This document shows, in pieces, positions 1 through 8,254 of a DNA stretch of 12,189 nucleotides. The stretch's first letter is position 1, and each line of letters begins with the position of its first letter. The notes under the pieces were generated by a model. The model was not told the DNA's origin and did not search any database. It saw only the letters and a list, made by a program, of their open reading frames with translations. The position numbers and the translations under genes were made by a program. Source of the DNA: Labilithrix sp. (lineage in GTDB: Bacteria > Myxococcota > Polyangia > Polyangiales > Polyangiaceae). Location of the stretch: contig JAQBQL010000096.1 in assembly GCA_028287035.1 (NCBI GenBank), positions 1-12,189 of the forward strand, in the 5' to 3' direction.

Positions 1-719
1 GAGAACTGGAAGCCCTCGCTGGCGTCGTCGCCGGGGCCGGTGCGTTGCGTGCGGTGTCCGGCCGCCTCGAAGATGTCGCAGGTCATCACGTGCAGCTCGC
101 GGCCGGTGATGCCGGGTGCGACGGCGTCGCGCACGGTCGCGAAGGCCTCGGCGACCAGCGCCTCCTGCGCCTGCGCCGCCGCGATCGGGTCACGGCCCTG
201 CGCGGCGCCGGGAGCAGGCGTCTCGCCGCTCAGCGCGTCGGCAATGGGCGACGGCGGAACGTACGCGAGCGGAGCCTGCACGGGGGGGGCGCTCGACGGC
301 GCCGCCGGCGGAGCGGCGGGGAGCTCGGGCGACGACGGCGAAGGGATCGGCACCGGCGGCGCGCCTCCACCTTCGGTCGGTCGCGCGTGCGCGCTCGCCG
401 CCTCGCGGAGCGCGGTCGCGCGGTCGACCGTCGCCTTCGACTTCGGATCGAGACGCGTGAACCGCAACGTGAGCCCCGGCTGCCCGCGGAAGGCATTGTC
501 CTTGTGCGCGAGCACCCGCCCCTCGCCGCGCAGCACGCTCGTGCCGTTCGCGAGCGCGAGCTCGAACCGGAGGATGACGCCGGTGGGCCTCGGGTGCGCG
601 CCGATGAGGACCACGCTCGTCTTGCCGATCGTCTCGAGCTCGTTCTCGAGGAGCGCATCCTCCGTGTCCCACGGGCGGACGACGCGGATGGCAACGGGCG
701 GACGTGCGTTCTCGGCCAC
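1..719 (-). CDS. PilZ-like domain protein with Pro/Ala linker and M24-peptidase-like segment (partial, runs off left edge)
   Basis: 239 codons are visible from a GTG at 719 to the window edge, with no stop. Residues about 9-101 resemble the degenerate PilZ-like domains common in myxobacteria: a core around LRGEGRVLAHKD (63-74), then GLTLRFTRLDPKSKA (82-96). The RxxxR and (D/N)xSxxG motifs that bind c-di-GMP are not visible, so ligand binding is doubtful. Residues about 113-175 are a low-complexity Pro/Ala/Ser linker. Residues about 180-239 (VRDAVAPGITGRELH, CDIFEAAGHRTQRT, SEGFQF) resemble the second half of the M24 'pita-bread' fold just before the expected GHGVGL-type metal-binding motif, which would lie outside the window. 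The M24 first half, with its two metal-ligand Asp residues, is absent. No Shine-Dalgarno is evident before the GTG; it was chosen because the conserved domain begins soon after it. PilZ-like call moderate, M24 call tentative. Confidence 0.7.
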   Translation of the reverse strand, partial: MAENARPPVAIRVVRPWDTEDALLENELETIGKTSVVLIGAHPRPTGVILRFELALANGTSVLRGEGRVLAHKDNAFRGQPGLTLRFTRLDPKSKATVDRATALREAASAHARPTEGGGAPPVPIPSPSSPELPAAPPAAPSSAPPVQAPLAYVPPSPIADALSGETPAPGAAQGRDPIAAAQAQEALVAEAFATVRDAVAPGITGRELHVMTCDIFEAAGHRTQRTGPGDDASEGFQF

Positions 720-733
720 GGGCGCAGCATATC

Positions 734-742
734 GGAAGGGGG
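734..742 (+). promoter_or_regulatory. Purine-rich Shine-Dalgarno-like tract that questions the purD start
   Basis: GGAAGGGGG lies 5 nt before an in-frame TTG (748) but 23 nt before the ATG at 766. Start at TTG would add six residues (starting MWYRRV) to PurD. The ATG itself has no good ribosome-binding site. By family comparison the ATG start, followed by the GGGAREHAL motif at residue 13, is sufficient, so the ATG is annotated and the TTG is kept as an alternative. Confidence 0.35.
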
Positions 743-765
743 CTCCGTTGTGGTATCGCCGCGTC

Positions 766-2040
766 ATGAGCACCACGCTGCCGCGCCGGGTCCTTCTCGT
801 GGGAGGAGGCGCGCGCGAGCACGCGCTCGCCACGGGGCTCGCGGGCTGCGAGCTCGTGATCGCACCGGGCAACGCCGGCACCGCGCAGCTCGGCAGGAAC
901 GTCGCGGTCGCCGCCAGTGACGTGGCGGGGTTGGTCGCGCTTGCCGAGCACGAGCGCGTGGACCTCGTCGTCATCGGCCCCGAGGCGCCGCTCACCGCCG
1001 GCCTCGTCGACGCGCTCGCCGCGCGGAACATCCTCGCGTTCGGCCCGACGCGCGCCGCCGCGCAGCTCGAGGGCTCGAAGGCGTTCATGAAGGAATTCCT
1101 GCGCCGTCACGGCATCCCGACCGCCGCGTTCGCGGTGTTCGAGGACGCCGCCGCGGCGCGCGCGTACGTCGAGGCCGCGGCGCGTCCGCTCGTGGTGAAG
1201 GCGGACGGTCTCGCGGCCGGCAAGGGCGTCGTGGTCGCGTCCACCGCGGCCGAGGCGCTCGCCGCGATCGACGACATGATGATTGCGCGCAGCTTCGGAG
1301 ATGCCGGCGCGAAGGTCGTCATCGAGGAGCTCCTGCCCGGCGAAGAGGCGAGCTTCCACGTCGTGTGCGACGGCACGCGGGCTGTGCCGCTCGTCCCGGC
1401 GCAGGACCACAAGCGCGTGTTCGACGGCGACCGCGGACCCAACACCGGCGGCATGGGCGCGTACGCGCCGGCGCCGGTCGTGACGCCCGAGGTGCACGCG
1501 CAGGTGATGCGCGACGTCGTGCTCCCCACGCTGCGCGGCATGGCCGCCGAGGGCATGCCGTTCCGCGGCGTCCTCTTCGTGGGCCTCATGATCGATCAGG
1601 GGACCGCGCGCGTCCTCGAGTTCAACGTGCGCTTCGGGGACCCGGAGACGACGGTGCTCGTCCCCATGCTCGACGGGGACTGGCTCGCGCTCCTCGAGGG
1701 GGCGGCGCGCGGCGATCTCTCGGGCGTCCGCGCGGGCACGAAGCCCGGCGCCGCCCTCGCGGTGGTGATGGCCGCCGAGCACTACCCGTCGGCGCCGTCC
1801 CAGGGCGATCGCATCGAGGGGCTCGGCGCTCCGCTGCCGCCGGGCGCCTTCGTCATGCACGCCGGCACGCGGCAGGAGGGCGAGCACGTCGTCACGGCGG
1901 GAGGGCGCGTGCTCACGGTGGGCGCGCAGGCGTCCTCGTTCGCGAAGGCGCGCGAGGCCGCCTACGCGTCTGTCGCGCAGATCCGGTGGCGCGGCGAGCA
2001 CCACCGGAGCGACATCGGTCACCGCGCGCTGCCGCGCTGA
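766..2040 (+). CDS. purD: Phosphoribosylamine--glycine ligase (GAR synthetase)
   Basis: 424 aa, the usual length for monofunctional PurD. The enzyme joins glycine to 5-phosphoribosylamine with ATP to give glycinamide ribonucleotide, the second step of de novo purine synthesis, in the cytoplasm. Visible motifs in order: GGGAREHAL (13-21, N domain), EGSK (102-105) at the start of the ATP-grasp region, VKADGLAAGKGV (144-155, nucleotide binding), NTGGMGAYAP (226-235, family signature) and EFNVRFGDPE (285-294, metal/ATP site). The C-terminal domain ends in HRSDIGHRAL, close to the usual PurD ending. The protein looks complete and functional. The ATG at 766 is chosen for family fit; a TTG at 748 has a better ribosome-binding site. 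It stands alone here: no other pur gene is visible, the gene to the left is divergent and the one to the right is convergent. Identification is firm. Confidence 0.97.
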   Translation: MSTTLPRRVLLVGGGAREHALATGLAGCELVIAPGNAGTAQLGRNVAVAASDVAGLVALAEHERVDLVVIGPEAPLTAGLVDALAARNILAFGPTRAAAQLEGSKAFMKEFLRRHGIPTAAFAVFEDAAAARAYVEAAARPLVVKADGLAAGKGVVVASTAAEALAAIDDMMIARSFGDAGAKVVIEELLPGEEASFHVVCDGTRAVPLVPAQDHKRVFDGDRGPNTGGMGAYAPAPVVTPEVHAQVMRDVVLPTLRGMAAEGMPFRGVLFVGLMIDQGTARVLEFNVRFGDPETTVLVPMLDGDWLALLEGAARGDLSGVRAGTKPGAALAVVMAAEHYPSAPSQGDRIEGLGAPLPPGAFVMHAGTRQEGEHVVTAGGRVLTVGAQASSFAKAREAAYASVAQIRWRGEHHRSDIGHRALPR

Positions 2041-2056
2041 CCGGTCAGGGCGCGGC
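2031..2056. terminator. Dyad spanning the two convergent stop codons, candidate bidirectional terminator
   Basis: The purD stop (TGA, 2038-2040) and the opposing lipoprotein stop (2045-2047) are 4 nt apart in a perfect 10-nt palindrome, TGACCGGTCA. Flanking it are GCCGCGC (2031-2037) and its complement GCGCGGC (2050-2056), offset by a two-G bulge. The whole can fold as a GC-rich hairpin with a CCGG loop on either strand. There is no U-tract, so it is not a classical intrinsic terminator. The symmetry follows partly from the two TGA stops facing each other. Confidence 0.4.
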
Positions 2057-3232
2057 GTCGGCGCCCGCGTCGGGGGCGGCGAGCGGGATGGCGAGCAGGT
2101 GGAGGGCGCGCGCGCCCGCGTCGGTGGCGCCGCCGTCGTCGAGGCGCGGATCGAGCTCGCCGACGCTCACGAGCACGTAGCTCGACGCGGCCGCGAACCA
2201 CTCGGTGGGCAGGGACTGCGCAGAGGAGGCACGCTGGATCGCCTCGAGCGACTCCGAGGCGATCACCCGGCGCGCGGCGTCGGGCCCGGCGTCGACCGGC
2301 ACTCCGGCGTCGTCGTAGGGAGCGCCGACCGTCACGAAGAGGCCCTTCGTCGCGTAGCCCGCGAGGTCGTCGGGGTCGTACTTCACGACCGCCGGCGGGT
2401 CGGGGACGGGCGACGCGTAGGGCACCTGGCCCTCGACGAGCGGCTCCGGAAGCGCGTCGTCGCCGGCATCCAGCGGACCGAACGTGAGGCCGAGCACGTG
2501 CCCCGCGCTCGCCGCCGTGACCGAGGGCGAGAGCTGGAGGAGCTGCAGCGGGAACGATCCGGGCCCGGCGGGCCGGTCGTAGGCGACCAGCGGCACGACG
2601 CGGAGCGCGAGGTTCCCCGACCCGGGCGCCCACGACGCGCCGCAACGCGCGGTCGACGCCCCGAGGTCCTGCGCGGCAGGGCGGCAGCCCTCGAGGACGA
2701 GCGCATGCACCCCTTGTCCGACGTACGTGTCGACCGTGCCGACCTCCACCGCGTCCGCGACGTGCGGCGAGCTCGAGGCGAGGAGCTGTCCGCAGGTCGG
2801 GCCCTCCTGCGTGCCGCCGAACGCCGGGTAGAGGATCCGGATCGACGCCTCCGGAAAGACGAACGCGCGCCCGAGCTCGGTCGGTCGCGCCGGCGCCCGC
2901 AGCCGGACCGCCGCGCCCTGATCGATGCCGACCACGTTGGAGCTCGGCATCACGTCCGTGTCGGGCCACGGCCGCTCGCCGGGCGCGTTCTCGAAGCAGA
3001 TGCGGAACGGCGGGAAGCGCGCGGCATGAACGAGCACGAGCGCGTCGACCGTGATGGGGGCCGCGCCGATGCTCGCGTCGGTGTCGCGCGCCGGGCCCGC
3101 GTCGCCCGCGGCGGCGTCGCCACCGAAGCCGATCGACTCCGCGTCGCCCGCGGCGCTGCACGCCGCGAGCGTGCCGAGAGCGCCGAGCGCGGCGGCGAAG
3201 AGGCCGAGGCCGAGGAGACGGATCCGTCGCAC
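2045..3232 (-). CDS. Lipoprotein of unknown function, tandem paralogue A
   Basis: 395 aa from a GTG start. The N-terminus is a lipoprotein signal: basic MRRIR, a hydrophobic stretch, then the lipobox LAAC with Cys25 as the lipidated residue. An Asp/Ala/Gly-rich linker (26-58) follows, typical of myxobacterial surface lipoproteins. The folded part begins at DALVLVHAARFPPFRICF (63-80) and contains NVVG (99-102), GPTCGQLLASSS (144-155), LEGC (180-183), WFAAASSYV and LHLLAIPL near the C-terminus. It has four Cys after the lipobox (79, 147, 183, 197), all matched in the neighbouring paralogue, suggesting two disulfides. I do not recognise the family; the VHAA stretch faintly recalls DUF4397 but not enough to name it. 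It is likely co-transcribed with the gene upstream (33-nt gap). No strong ribosome-binding site is visible; a GGAG lies about 16 nt before the GTG. Confidence 0.85.
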   Translation of the reverse strand: MRRIRLLGLGLFAAALGALGTLAACSAAGDAESIGFGGDAAAGDAGPARDTDASIGAAPITVDALVLVHAARFPPFRICFENAPGERPWPDTDVMPSSNVVGIDQGAAVRLRAPARPTELGRAFVFPEASIRILYPAFGGTQEGPTCGQLLASSSPHVADAVEVGTVDTYVGQGVHALVLEGCRPAAQDLGASTARCGASWAPGSGNLALRVVPLVAYDRPAGPGSFPLQLLQLSPSVTAASAGHVLGLTFGPLDAGDDALPEPLVEGQVPYASPVPDPPAVVKYDPDDLAGYATKGLFVTVGAPYDDAGVPVDAGPDAARRVIASESLEAIQRASSAQSLPTEWFAAASSYVLVSVGELDPRLDDGGATDAGARALHLLAIPLAAPDAGADAAP

Positions 3233-3265
3233 GTCGCTCAGCCTAGCGCTCCGCGCCGGGGCACG

Positions 3266-4453
3266 TCACGGCGTGCCCTCGCCCGCGTCGGGGGAGCCGC
3301 CGTCGCCCGCGGCGTCGGGCGAGATGACCGGGATCGCGAGCAGGTGCAGCGTGCGGCGCGCGTCGCCGTCGGCGCCGCCGTCCCGCAGCCTGGGCGCGGG
3401 GTCACCGAGGAGGAGGAACACGTAATTCGATGCCGCCGCGTAGTACTCCTGCGGGAGCGCGGTGGGCGAGGACTGGCGCTGCACCACGTCGAGCGTCTGA
3501 TCGAGCACGTCGACCGCGGGCCCCGCGTCCTCCGAGCCTCCGTCGGCGTTGCCGCCGATGCTGACGCGAAGCCCGTACGTCCCGTAGGTGGCGAGGTCCT
3601 CCGCGGGGTAGGTGAGCGGCACGGGCGCCGCGGGAAAGGCCCCGCCGTAGAGCGGCGGGTCGGTCGCGACCGGGGTGAGCGTCGCGCCGGGCGTGGCGAG
3701 GTCGCCGAACGCGACGCGCACGCTGCGGGCGCCGCGCTGGCTGTCGAGCGGCTGCGAGAGGTTCACCACCTGCGCCGGCAGCGCGCCGGGGCCGCTGCGG
3801 CGCGCACCCGTCAGCTCGGTCTCGGTCAGCGTCAGGTTTCCGCCGGACGGCGTCCACGTGCTGCCGCACTCGGCGGTGGTGAACGTGCTGATCGGGCCGT
3901 TCGCCGGGCAACCTTCGAGCACGAGGAGGTGCACGCCGAGGTGGAGATCCTTCGTGATGGTGGCGACCTTCACGCCGAGCTTGCTCAGGCTCGACGACGC
4001 GAGGAGCTCGCTGCACGTCGGCCCGGCACCGGCGCCGCCGAACTGCGGGTAATACGCGCGGATGAGCGGCTCGTCGAACAGGTAGACGTCGCCCGGTGCG
4101 CCCGCGAGGGGCGGCAGGCGAACCGCCGCGCCGACCTCGACGCCGACCACGTTGGCCTCGGGCATCGTTTCGGAGTCGGGTGCGGGCCGCCGCGTCAGCT
4201 CGTTCGTGAAGCACAGACGGAAGGCCTGGCTCTTCGCGGCGTGCACGAGGATGATCGCGTTGTCGACGGGCGGCAGGTCGATCCCGTCGCTCGGGCTGCC
4301 CACGAAGCCCCCGTCCTGGGCGGCCGCGTCCCCCGCGGCGCCGGGCTTGCTGTCCCCGGCGAGGAAGTCGCTCTCGCTGCTCATCCCGCACGCGGCGAGG
4401 CCGCCGGCCGCGAGGAGGAGCGCGGCGCTCACGAGGAGCGGTGTCCGGTACAT
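3266..4453 (-). CDS. Lipoprotein of unknown function, tandem paralogue B
   Basis: 395 aa from an ATG. The lipoprotein signal ends in the lipobox LAAC with Cys22 at the cleavage site. A Gly/Ala/Asp-rich linker (about 23-60) precedes the conserved body, which aligns with paralogue A throughout: AIILVHAAKSQAFRLCF (66-82), NVVG (101-104), YYPQFGG, GPTCSELLASSS (144-155), VLEGC (178-182), GGNLTL, YYAAASNYVF and RTLHLLAIPV. The four post-lipobox Cys (81, 147, 182, 196) match those of paralogue A. It is the first gene of the pair and starts divergently from the Ser/Thr kinase, so its promoter should lie in 4454-4650. No clear Shine-Dalgarno precedes the ATG. Function unknown; an envelope location is well supported, nothing beyond that. 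Confidence 0.87.
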   Translation of the reverse strand: MYRTPLLVSAALLLAAGGLAACGMSSESDFLAGDSKPGAAGDAAAQDGGFVGSPSDGIDLPPVDNAIILVHAAKSQAFRLCFTNELTRRPAPDSETMPEANVVGVEVGAAVRLPPLAGAPGDVYLFDEPLIRAYYPQFGGAGAGPTCSELLASSSLSKLGVKVATITKDLHLGVHLLVLEGCPANGPISTFTTAECGSTWTPSGGNLTLTETELTGARRSGPGALPAQVVNLSQPLDSQRGARSVRVAFGDLATPGATLTPVATDPPLYGGAFPAAPVPLTYPAEDLATYGTYGLRVSIGGNADGGSEDAGPAVDVLDQTLDVVQRQSSPTALPQEYYAAASNYVFLLLGDPAPRLRDGGADGDARRTLHLLAIPVISPDAAGDGGSPDAGEGTP

Positions 4454-4483
4454 GCCCGCAGAGTAGCATTCGCCGCGCCAGGC

Positions 4484-4510
4484 GAGCGGGCACCACCGAG
4501 GAGCCCGCTC
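4484..4510. repeat. Perfect 8-bp inverted repeat in divergent intergenic region
   Basis: GAGCGGGC (4484-4491) and its exact reverse complement GCCCGCTC (4503-4510) flank an 11-nt spacer. It lies 31 nt upstream of the lipoprotein start at 4453, in the gap between two divergent genes. It could be a hairpin in the leader of the lipoprotein transcript or an operator. In GC-rich DNA an 8-bp GC arm can arise by chance, so this is only a candidate. Confidence 0.35.
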
Positions 4511-4552
4511 CTGCAGGTTTGTGAGCCCGGGCAGCGCGCGGCCTGTGCCACC

Positions 4553-4574
4553 ACCATGACCGTCACGTCATGGT
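4553..4574. promoter_or_regulatory. Dyad-symmetric candidate operator in divergent promoter region
   Basis: The arms ACCATGAC (4553-4560) and GTCATGGT (4567-4574) are exact reverse complements around a 6-nt spacer CGTCAC. The 22-nt size and symmetry suit a dimeric helix-turn-helix regulator. It lies in the 197-nt gap between the lipoprotein pair and the kinase set, 77 nt before the kinase start and about 100 nt before the lipoprotein start. I could not place a convincing -35/-10 beside it, and no regulator gene is visible in the window. Confidence 0.4.
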
Positions 4575-4650
4575 CGGCGCGCTCCGAGAAGATGTTGCGG
4601 AAGATCGCGGGCTCACGCATCCTTTCGTCGTGTCAGAGGCCTTCGTCGGA

Positions 4651-6055
<1,405 letters not shown>

Positions 6056-6069
<14 letters not shown>

Positions 6070-7087
6070 AACCCGTCTTCTCTTCTTCTCGGCTGCGCTC
6101 GCCGGGTCGGTCACGCTCGGCGGGACCGCTCACGCGCAGCGGTCCGCCGCCGACATCGAGTCGGCGCGCCAGCTCTACCAGCAGGGCATCCTCCTGCGTG
6201 ACAAGGGCGATCTCAAGGGCGCGCTCGAGAAGCTCCGCGCCGCGCACGCGCTCGGCAACACGCCGATCACTGGTGCAGATCTGTGCAAGGTGCACGCATT
6301 GCTGGACCAGCCGGTCGAGGCGCGCGAGGTGTGTCTCGGCGTCGGCCGCATCCCCCCGTTGAGCGGCGAGACCTCGCGGTCGCAGGAGGCCCGCAGCGAC
6401 GCGGCGCGCATCGCCGAGGAGCAGAAGGCCCGGATGGCGGTGCTGCTGCTGCACGTGACCGGGGTGCCGGCGGGGCGCGAGCCCACCGTCACGGTCGACG
6501 GCGCGACGGTGCCGGTGGCCGCGCTCGGGCAGGGGCGTGCGCTCGATCCCGGCCGTCACGAGATCGCGGCGCGCGTCGGGAGCGGCTCCGAGGCGCGGTC
6601 GGCGTTCACGCTCGCGCCGGGCGAGAAGAAGGAGATCACGCTGCCGGTGCAGGCGCCGCCGGTCGAGGCCGCCGCGGAGCCCGCGACGACTCCGCCGCCC
6701 GGGCGAGAGATGCCGCCGCCCCCGCCGAAGAAGTCGAACGGCGTCGCGACCGCGGGCTTCGTGGTGGCCGGCGTGGGCGTCGGGCTCGGCGCCGTCGCGG
6801 GGCTCGTCGCGATGAGCAAGAAGTCCGACCTCGAGACCGCCTGCCCCGACAAGCAGTGCGGGACCGAGCAGCACGGCGCGCTCGACAGCGCACGCGGCTG
6901 GGGCAACGTCTCGACCGCCGGCTTCGTGATCGGCGGCGTCGGCGCGGCGGTCGGCATCGTCGCGGTGCTGGCCGCGCCGCGGTCCTCGGGGGCGCGCCCT
7001 TCGGGCTCCACGCCGCGGCCCGGGGCTGTCGCGACCCTCACGCCGGAACTCGGGCCGGGAGGGGTGGGCATCCATGGCACGTTCTAG
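6056..7087 (+). CDS. Exported TPR / PEGA-like membrane protein, kinase partner candidate
   Basis: 343 aa from ATG 6056, which overlaps the kinase stop by 14 nt. A Sec signal peptide ends near AHA-Q (27/28). Residues about 32-66 form a TPR-like helical pair (ARQLYQQGILLRDKGDLKGALEKLR). Residues about 127-200 look like a small beta domain of PEGA type (VTVDGATVPV, LDPGRHEIAARV, ending KKEITLPV). A Pro-rich linker leads to a Gly/Ala/Val-rich hydrophobic segment at about 230-252, a loop with two Cys (CPDKQC), and a second hydrophobic segment at about 286-306. The order signal, TPR, PEGA-like, membrane segments recurs beside Ser/Thr kinases in myxobacteria (general knowledge). No Shine-Dalgarno is visible, so translation is probably coupled to the kinase. 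The signal peptide fixes this start over longer in-frame options. The role is unknown; a scaffold or sensor for the kinase is inference. Confidence 0.87.
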
Positions 7088-7751
7088 TCACCCGCGCCGC
7101 CCGAGTCGCCGTCGTGTCGCCGCGGGCCTCGGTGCACTCGCGCTGCCGGCGCTCGTCGCGTGTAACGGGATCCTCGGCCTCTCGGACTACGAGAAGGTCG
7201 ACTGCGCGGGCGGGCGCTGCGGTGACGGCGGGCTGCCCGACGTCCTCGATCCCGACGTGCTCGACACTGGCGCCGACGTCATCGACGAGTCCCGCGGTGC
7301 CGGTCCCACGTCGTGGGCGCAGTGGCCGATGCCGAACTACGCCTCCGACGCGGGGTTCCTCCCGAACCCGCTCTCGTACGAGGCCGTGTCGCCCGATGCG
7401 CGCCGCGATCTCGTCACGCAGCTCGTCTGGAAGAAGCAGATCACCGCCGAGAGCGCGAGCCACGAGGCGGCGAAGGCGGCGTGCGCCGCGCTCGCCACGA
7501 ACGGGCCGTGGCGCCTTCCGACGCGCATCGAGCTCGTGACCCTGCTCGACTTCGGGCAGAAGACGGGGCCGTTCGTCGACCCGGGCTTCGCCATCTCGAA
7601 CGTGAAGGTGTGGACCTCGTCGGAGCTCCGCCCCTTCGACCCGAACGCTCCGAGCTACTGGGTCGTCGACTTCGAGAGCGGCGTCGTGCAGCCGCGGAAG
7701 GCGGGCGCCGCCGACCGCGCCGCCGTGCTCTGCGTGAAGGCGAAAGGATGA
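7074..7751 (+). CDS. DUF1566 (Lcl C-terminal-type) lipoprotein
   Basis: 225 aa. It starts inside the end of the preceding gene (14-nt overlap), with GGAGG (7058-7062) about 11 nt before the ATG. The N-terminus is Arg-rich (PSRRRVAAGLGAL), then a hydrophobic run to the lipobox LVAC with Cys30 as the lipidation site. CNGILGL after the Cys is a start I associate with myxobacterial lipoproteins. An Asp-rich linker with Cys44 and Cys49 follows. The C-terminal 120 residues match DUF1566: LVWKKQ, a Cys-containing helix, WRLPTRIEL (146-154), VWTSS, YWVVDFESG and a closing LCVK (Cys220). DUF1566 is found in secreted and surface proteins and has no established enzymatic function. The double Arg near the start is only a weak Tat-like feature. 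Family call good; function unknown. Confidence 0.88.
   Translation: MARSSHPRRPSRRRVAAGLGALALPALVACNGILGLSDYEKVDCAGGRCGDGGLPDVLDPDVLDTGADVIDESRGAGPTSWAQWPMPNYASDAGFLPNPLSYEAVSPDARRDLVTQLVWKKQITAESASHEAAKAACAALATNGPWRLPTRIELVTLLDFGQKTGPFVDPGFAISNVKVWTSSELRPFDPNAPSYWVVDFESGVVQPRKAGAADRAAVLCVKAKG
7743..7748 (+). promoter_or_regulatory. Ribosome binding site that selects the start of the second DUF1566 gene
   Basis: AAAGGA lies 8 nt before the ATG at 7757. Two earlier in-frame ATGs, at 7748 and 7751, abut or overlap it and would be badly spaced. The stop of the previous gene (TGA, 7749-7751) falls between the site and the start, so termination and re-initiation could be coupled. Confidence 0.5.
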
Positions 7752-7756
7752 TGCCG

Positions 7757-8242
7757 ATGCTGAAGCGCTTCCTGCGAAACTCTGGCGTGGTCGTTGCCGT
7801 GCTCGCGATCGCGCTGCCGGTCGCCGCGGAGATGCCGGGCGCTCCGCCCCTCCAGTACGCGCAGTTCGACAGCAACTCCACCGAGATCAGGGACACGTTC
7901 ACCGGCCTCAACTGGGACCGCCAGCGGGTCACCAAGATGACCACCGCCGACGCGGAGGACTACTGCACCCTCTCCGTGTTCCCCGGCGCGGGCCGCGTGC
8001 CCACGGTGAAGGAGCTGCTCACGCTCGTCGACGAGTTGCCCCACCGCGCCTACGAGGACCTGAAGTACGTCGACAAGGCCATCGATCCGCGGGCCTTCCC
8101 TGATCGGTACACCCCCACCGACGCGCCGTACCTGACCCGCACCACCGACGGGGCCGGCAACGTGTGGACCGTCGAGTTCACGAGCGGCACGACGAAGCTC
8201 GTGCCGATGACGACGCCGCTGAACGTTCGCTGCGTGCACTGA
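7757..8242 (+). CDS. Secreted DUF1566 (Lcl C-terminal-type) protein
   Basis: 161 aa from ATG 7757, chosen for the AAAGGA spaced 8 nt upstream. ATG 7748, which overlaps the previous stop as ATGA, would add three residues. A Sec signal peptide (MLKRFLRNSG, then a hydrophobic run) ends near PVAA-E (24/25). There is no lipobox Cys, unlike the neighbour. The rest is a compact DUF1566 domain: DTFTGLNWDRQ, ADAEDYC, GRVPTVKELLTLVD (79-92), VWTVEFTSG and a final RCVH. Two Cys, one near residue 70 and one at 159, may pair. It is the second DUF1566 domain in a row and the last gene of the overlapping kinase set. It is a diverged paralogue of the preceding lipoprotein domain, free in the periplasm or secreted where the other is lipid-anchored. 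A partner or shared-ligand role is inference. Confidence 0.87.
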   Translation: MLKRFLRNSGVVVAVLAIALPVAAEMPGAPPLQYAQFDSNSTEIRDTFTGLNWDRQRVTKMTTADAEDYCTLSVFPGAGRVPTVKELLTLVDELPHRAYEDLKYVDKAIDPRAFPDRYTPTDAPYLTRTTDGAGNVWTVEFTSGTTKLVPMTTPLNVRCVH

Positions 8243-8254
8243 GCTTCTCGGCTT

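Noticed and set aside
282..289. Run of eight G as a possible frameshift site in the PilZ-like gene
   Set aside because: Reading straight through keeps one open frame from the PilZ-like domain to the window edge with consistent codon use, so no frameshift is needed.
40..765. Extension of the purD frame upstream to position 40
   Set aside because: The added 242 residues overlap the PilZ-like gene on the other strand and show no homology. PurD proteins start just before the GGGAREHAL motif.
190..2022. 610-codon minus-strand open frame antisense to purD and running into the first gene
   Set aside because: Arg/His/Ala-rich shadow of purD in another frame with no recognisable motif; purD is unmistakable on the plus strand.
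4570..4650. Kinase start at ATG 4570 or GTG 4630
   Set aside because: The extra residues show no conserved feature, ATG 4570 overlaps the dyad at 4553-4574, and neither start has a Shine-Dalgarno. The kinase domain begins right after ATG 4651. Not fully excluded.
7313..7747. Upstream extension of the second DUF1566 gene
   Set aside because: It overlaps the first DUF1566 gene in another frame and would place the signal peptide internally. Starts at 7748-7757 fit the signal peptide and ribosome-binding site.
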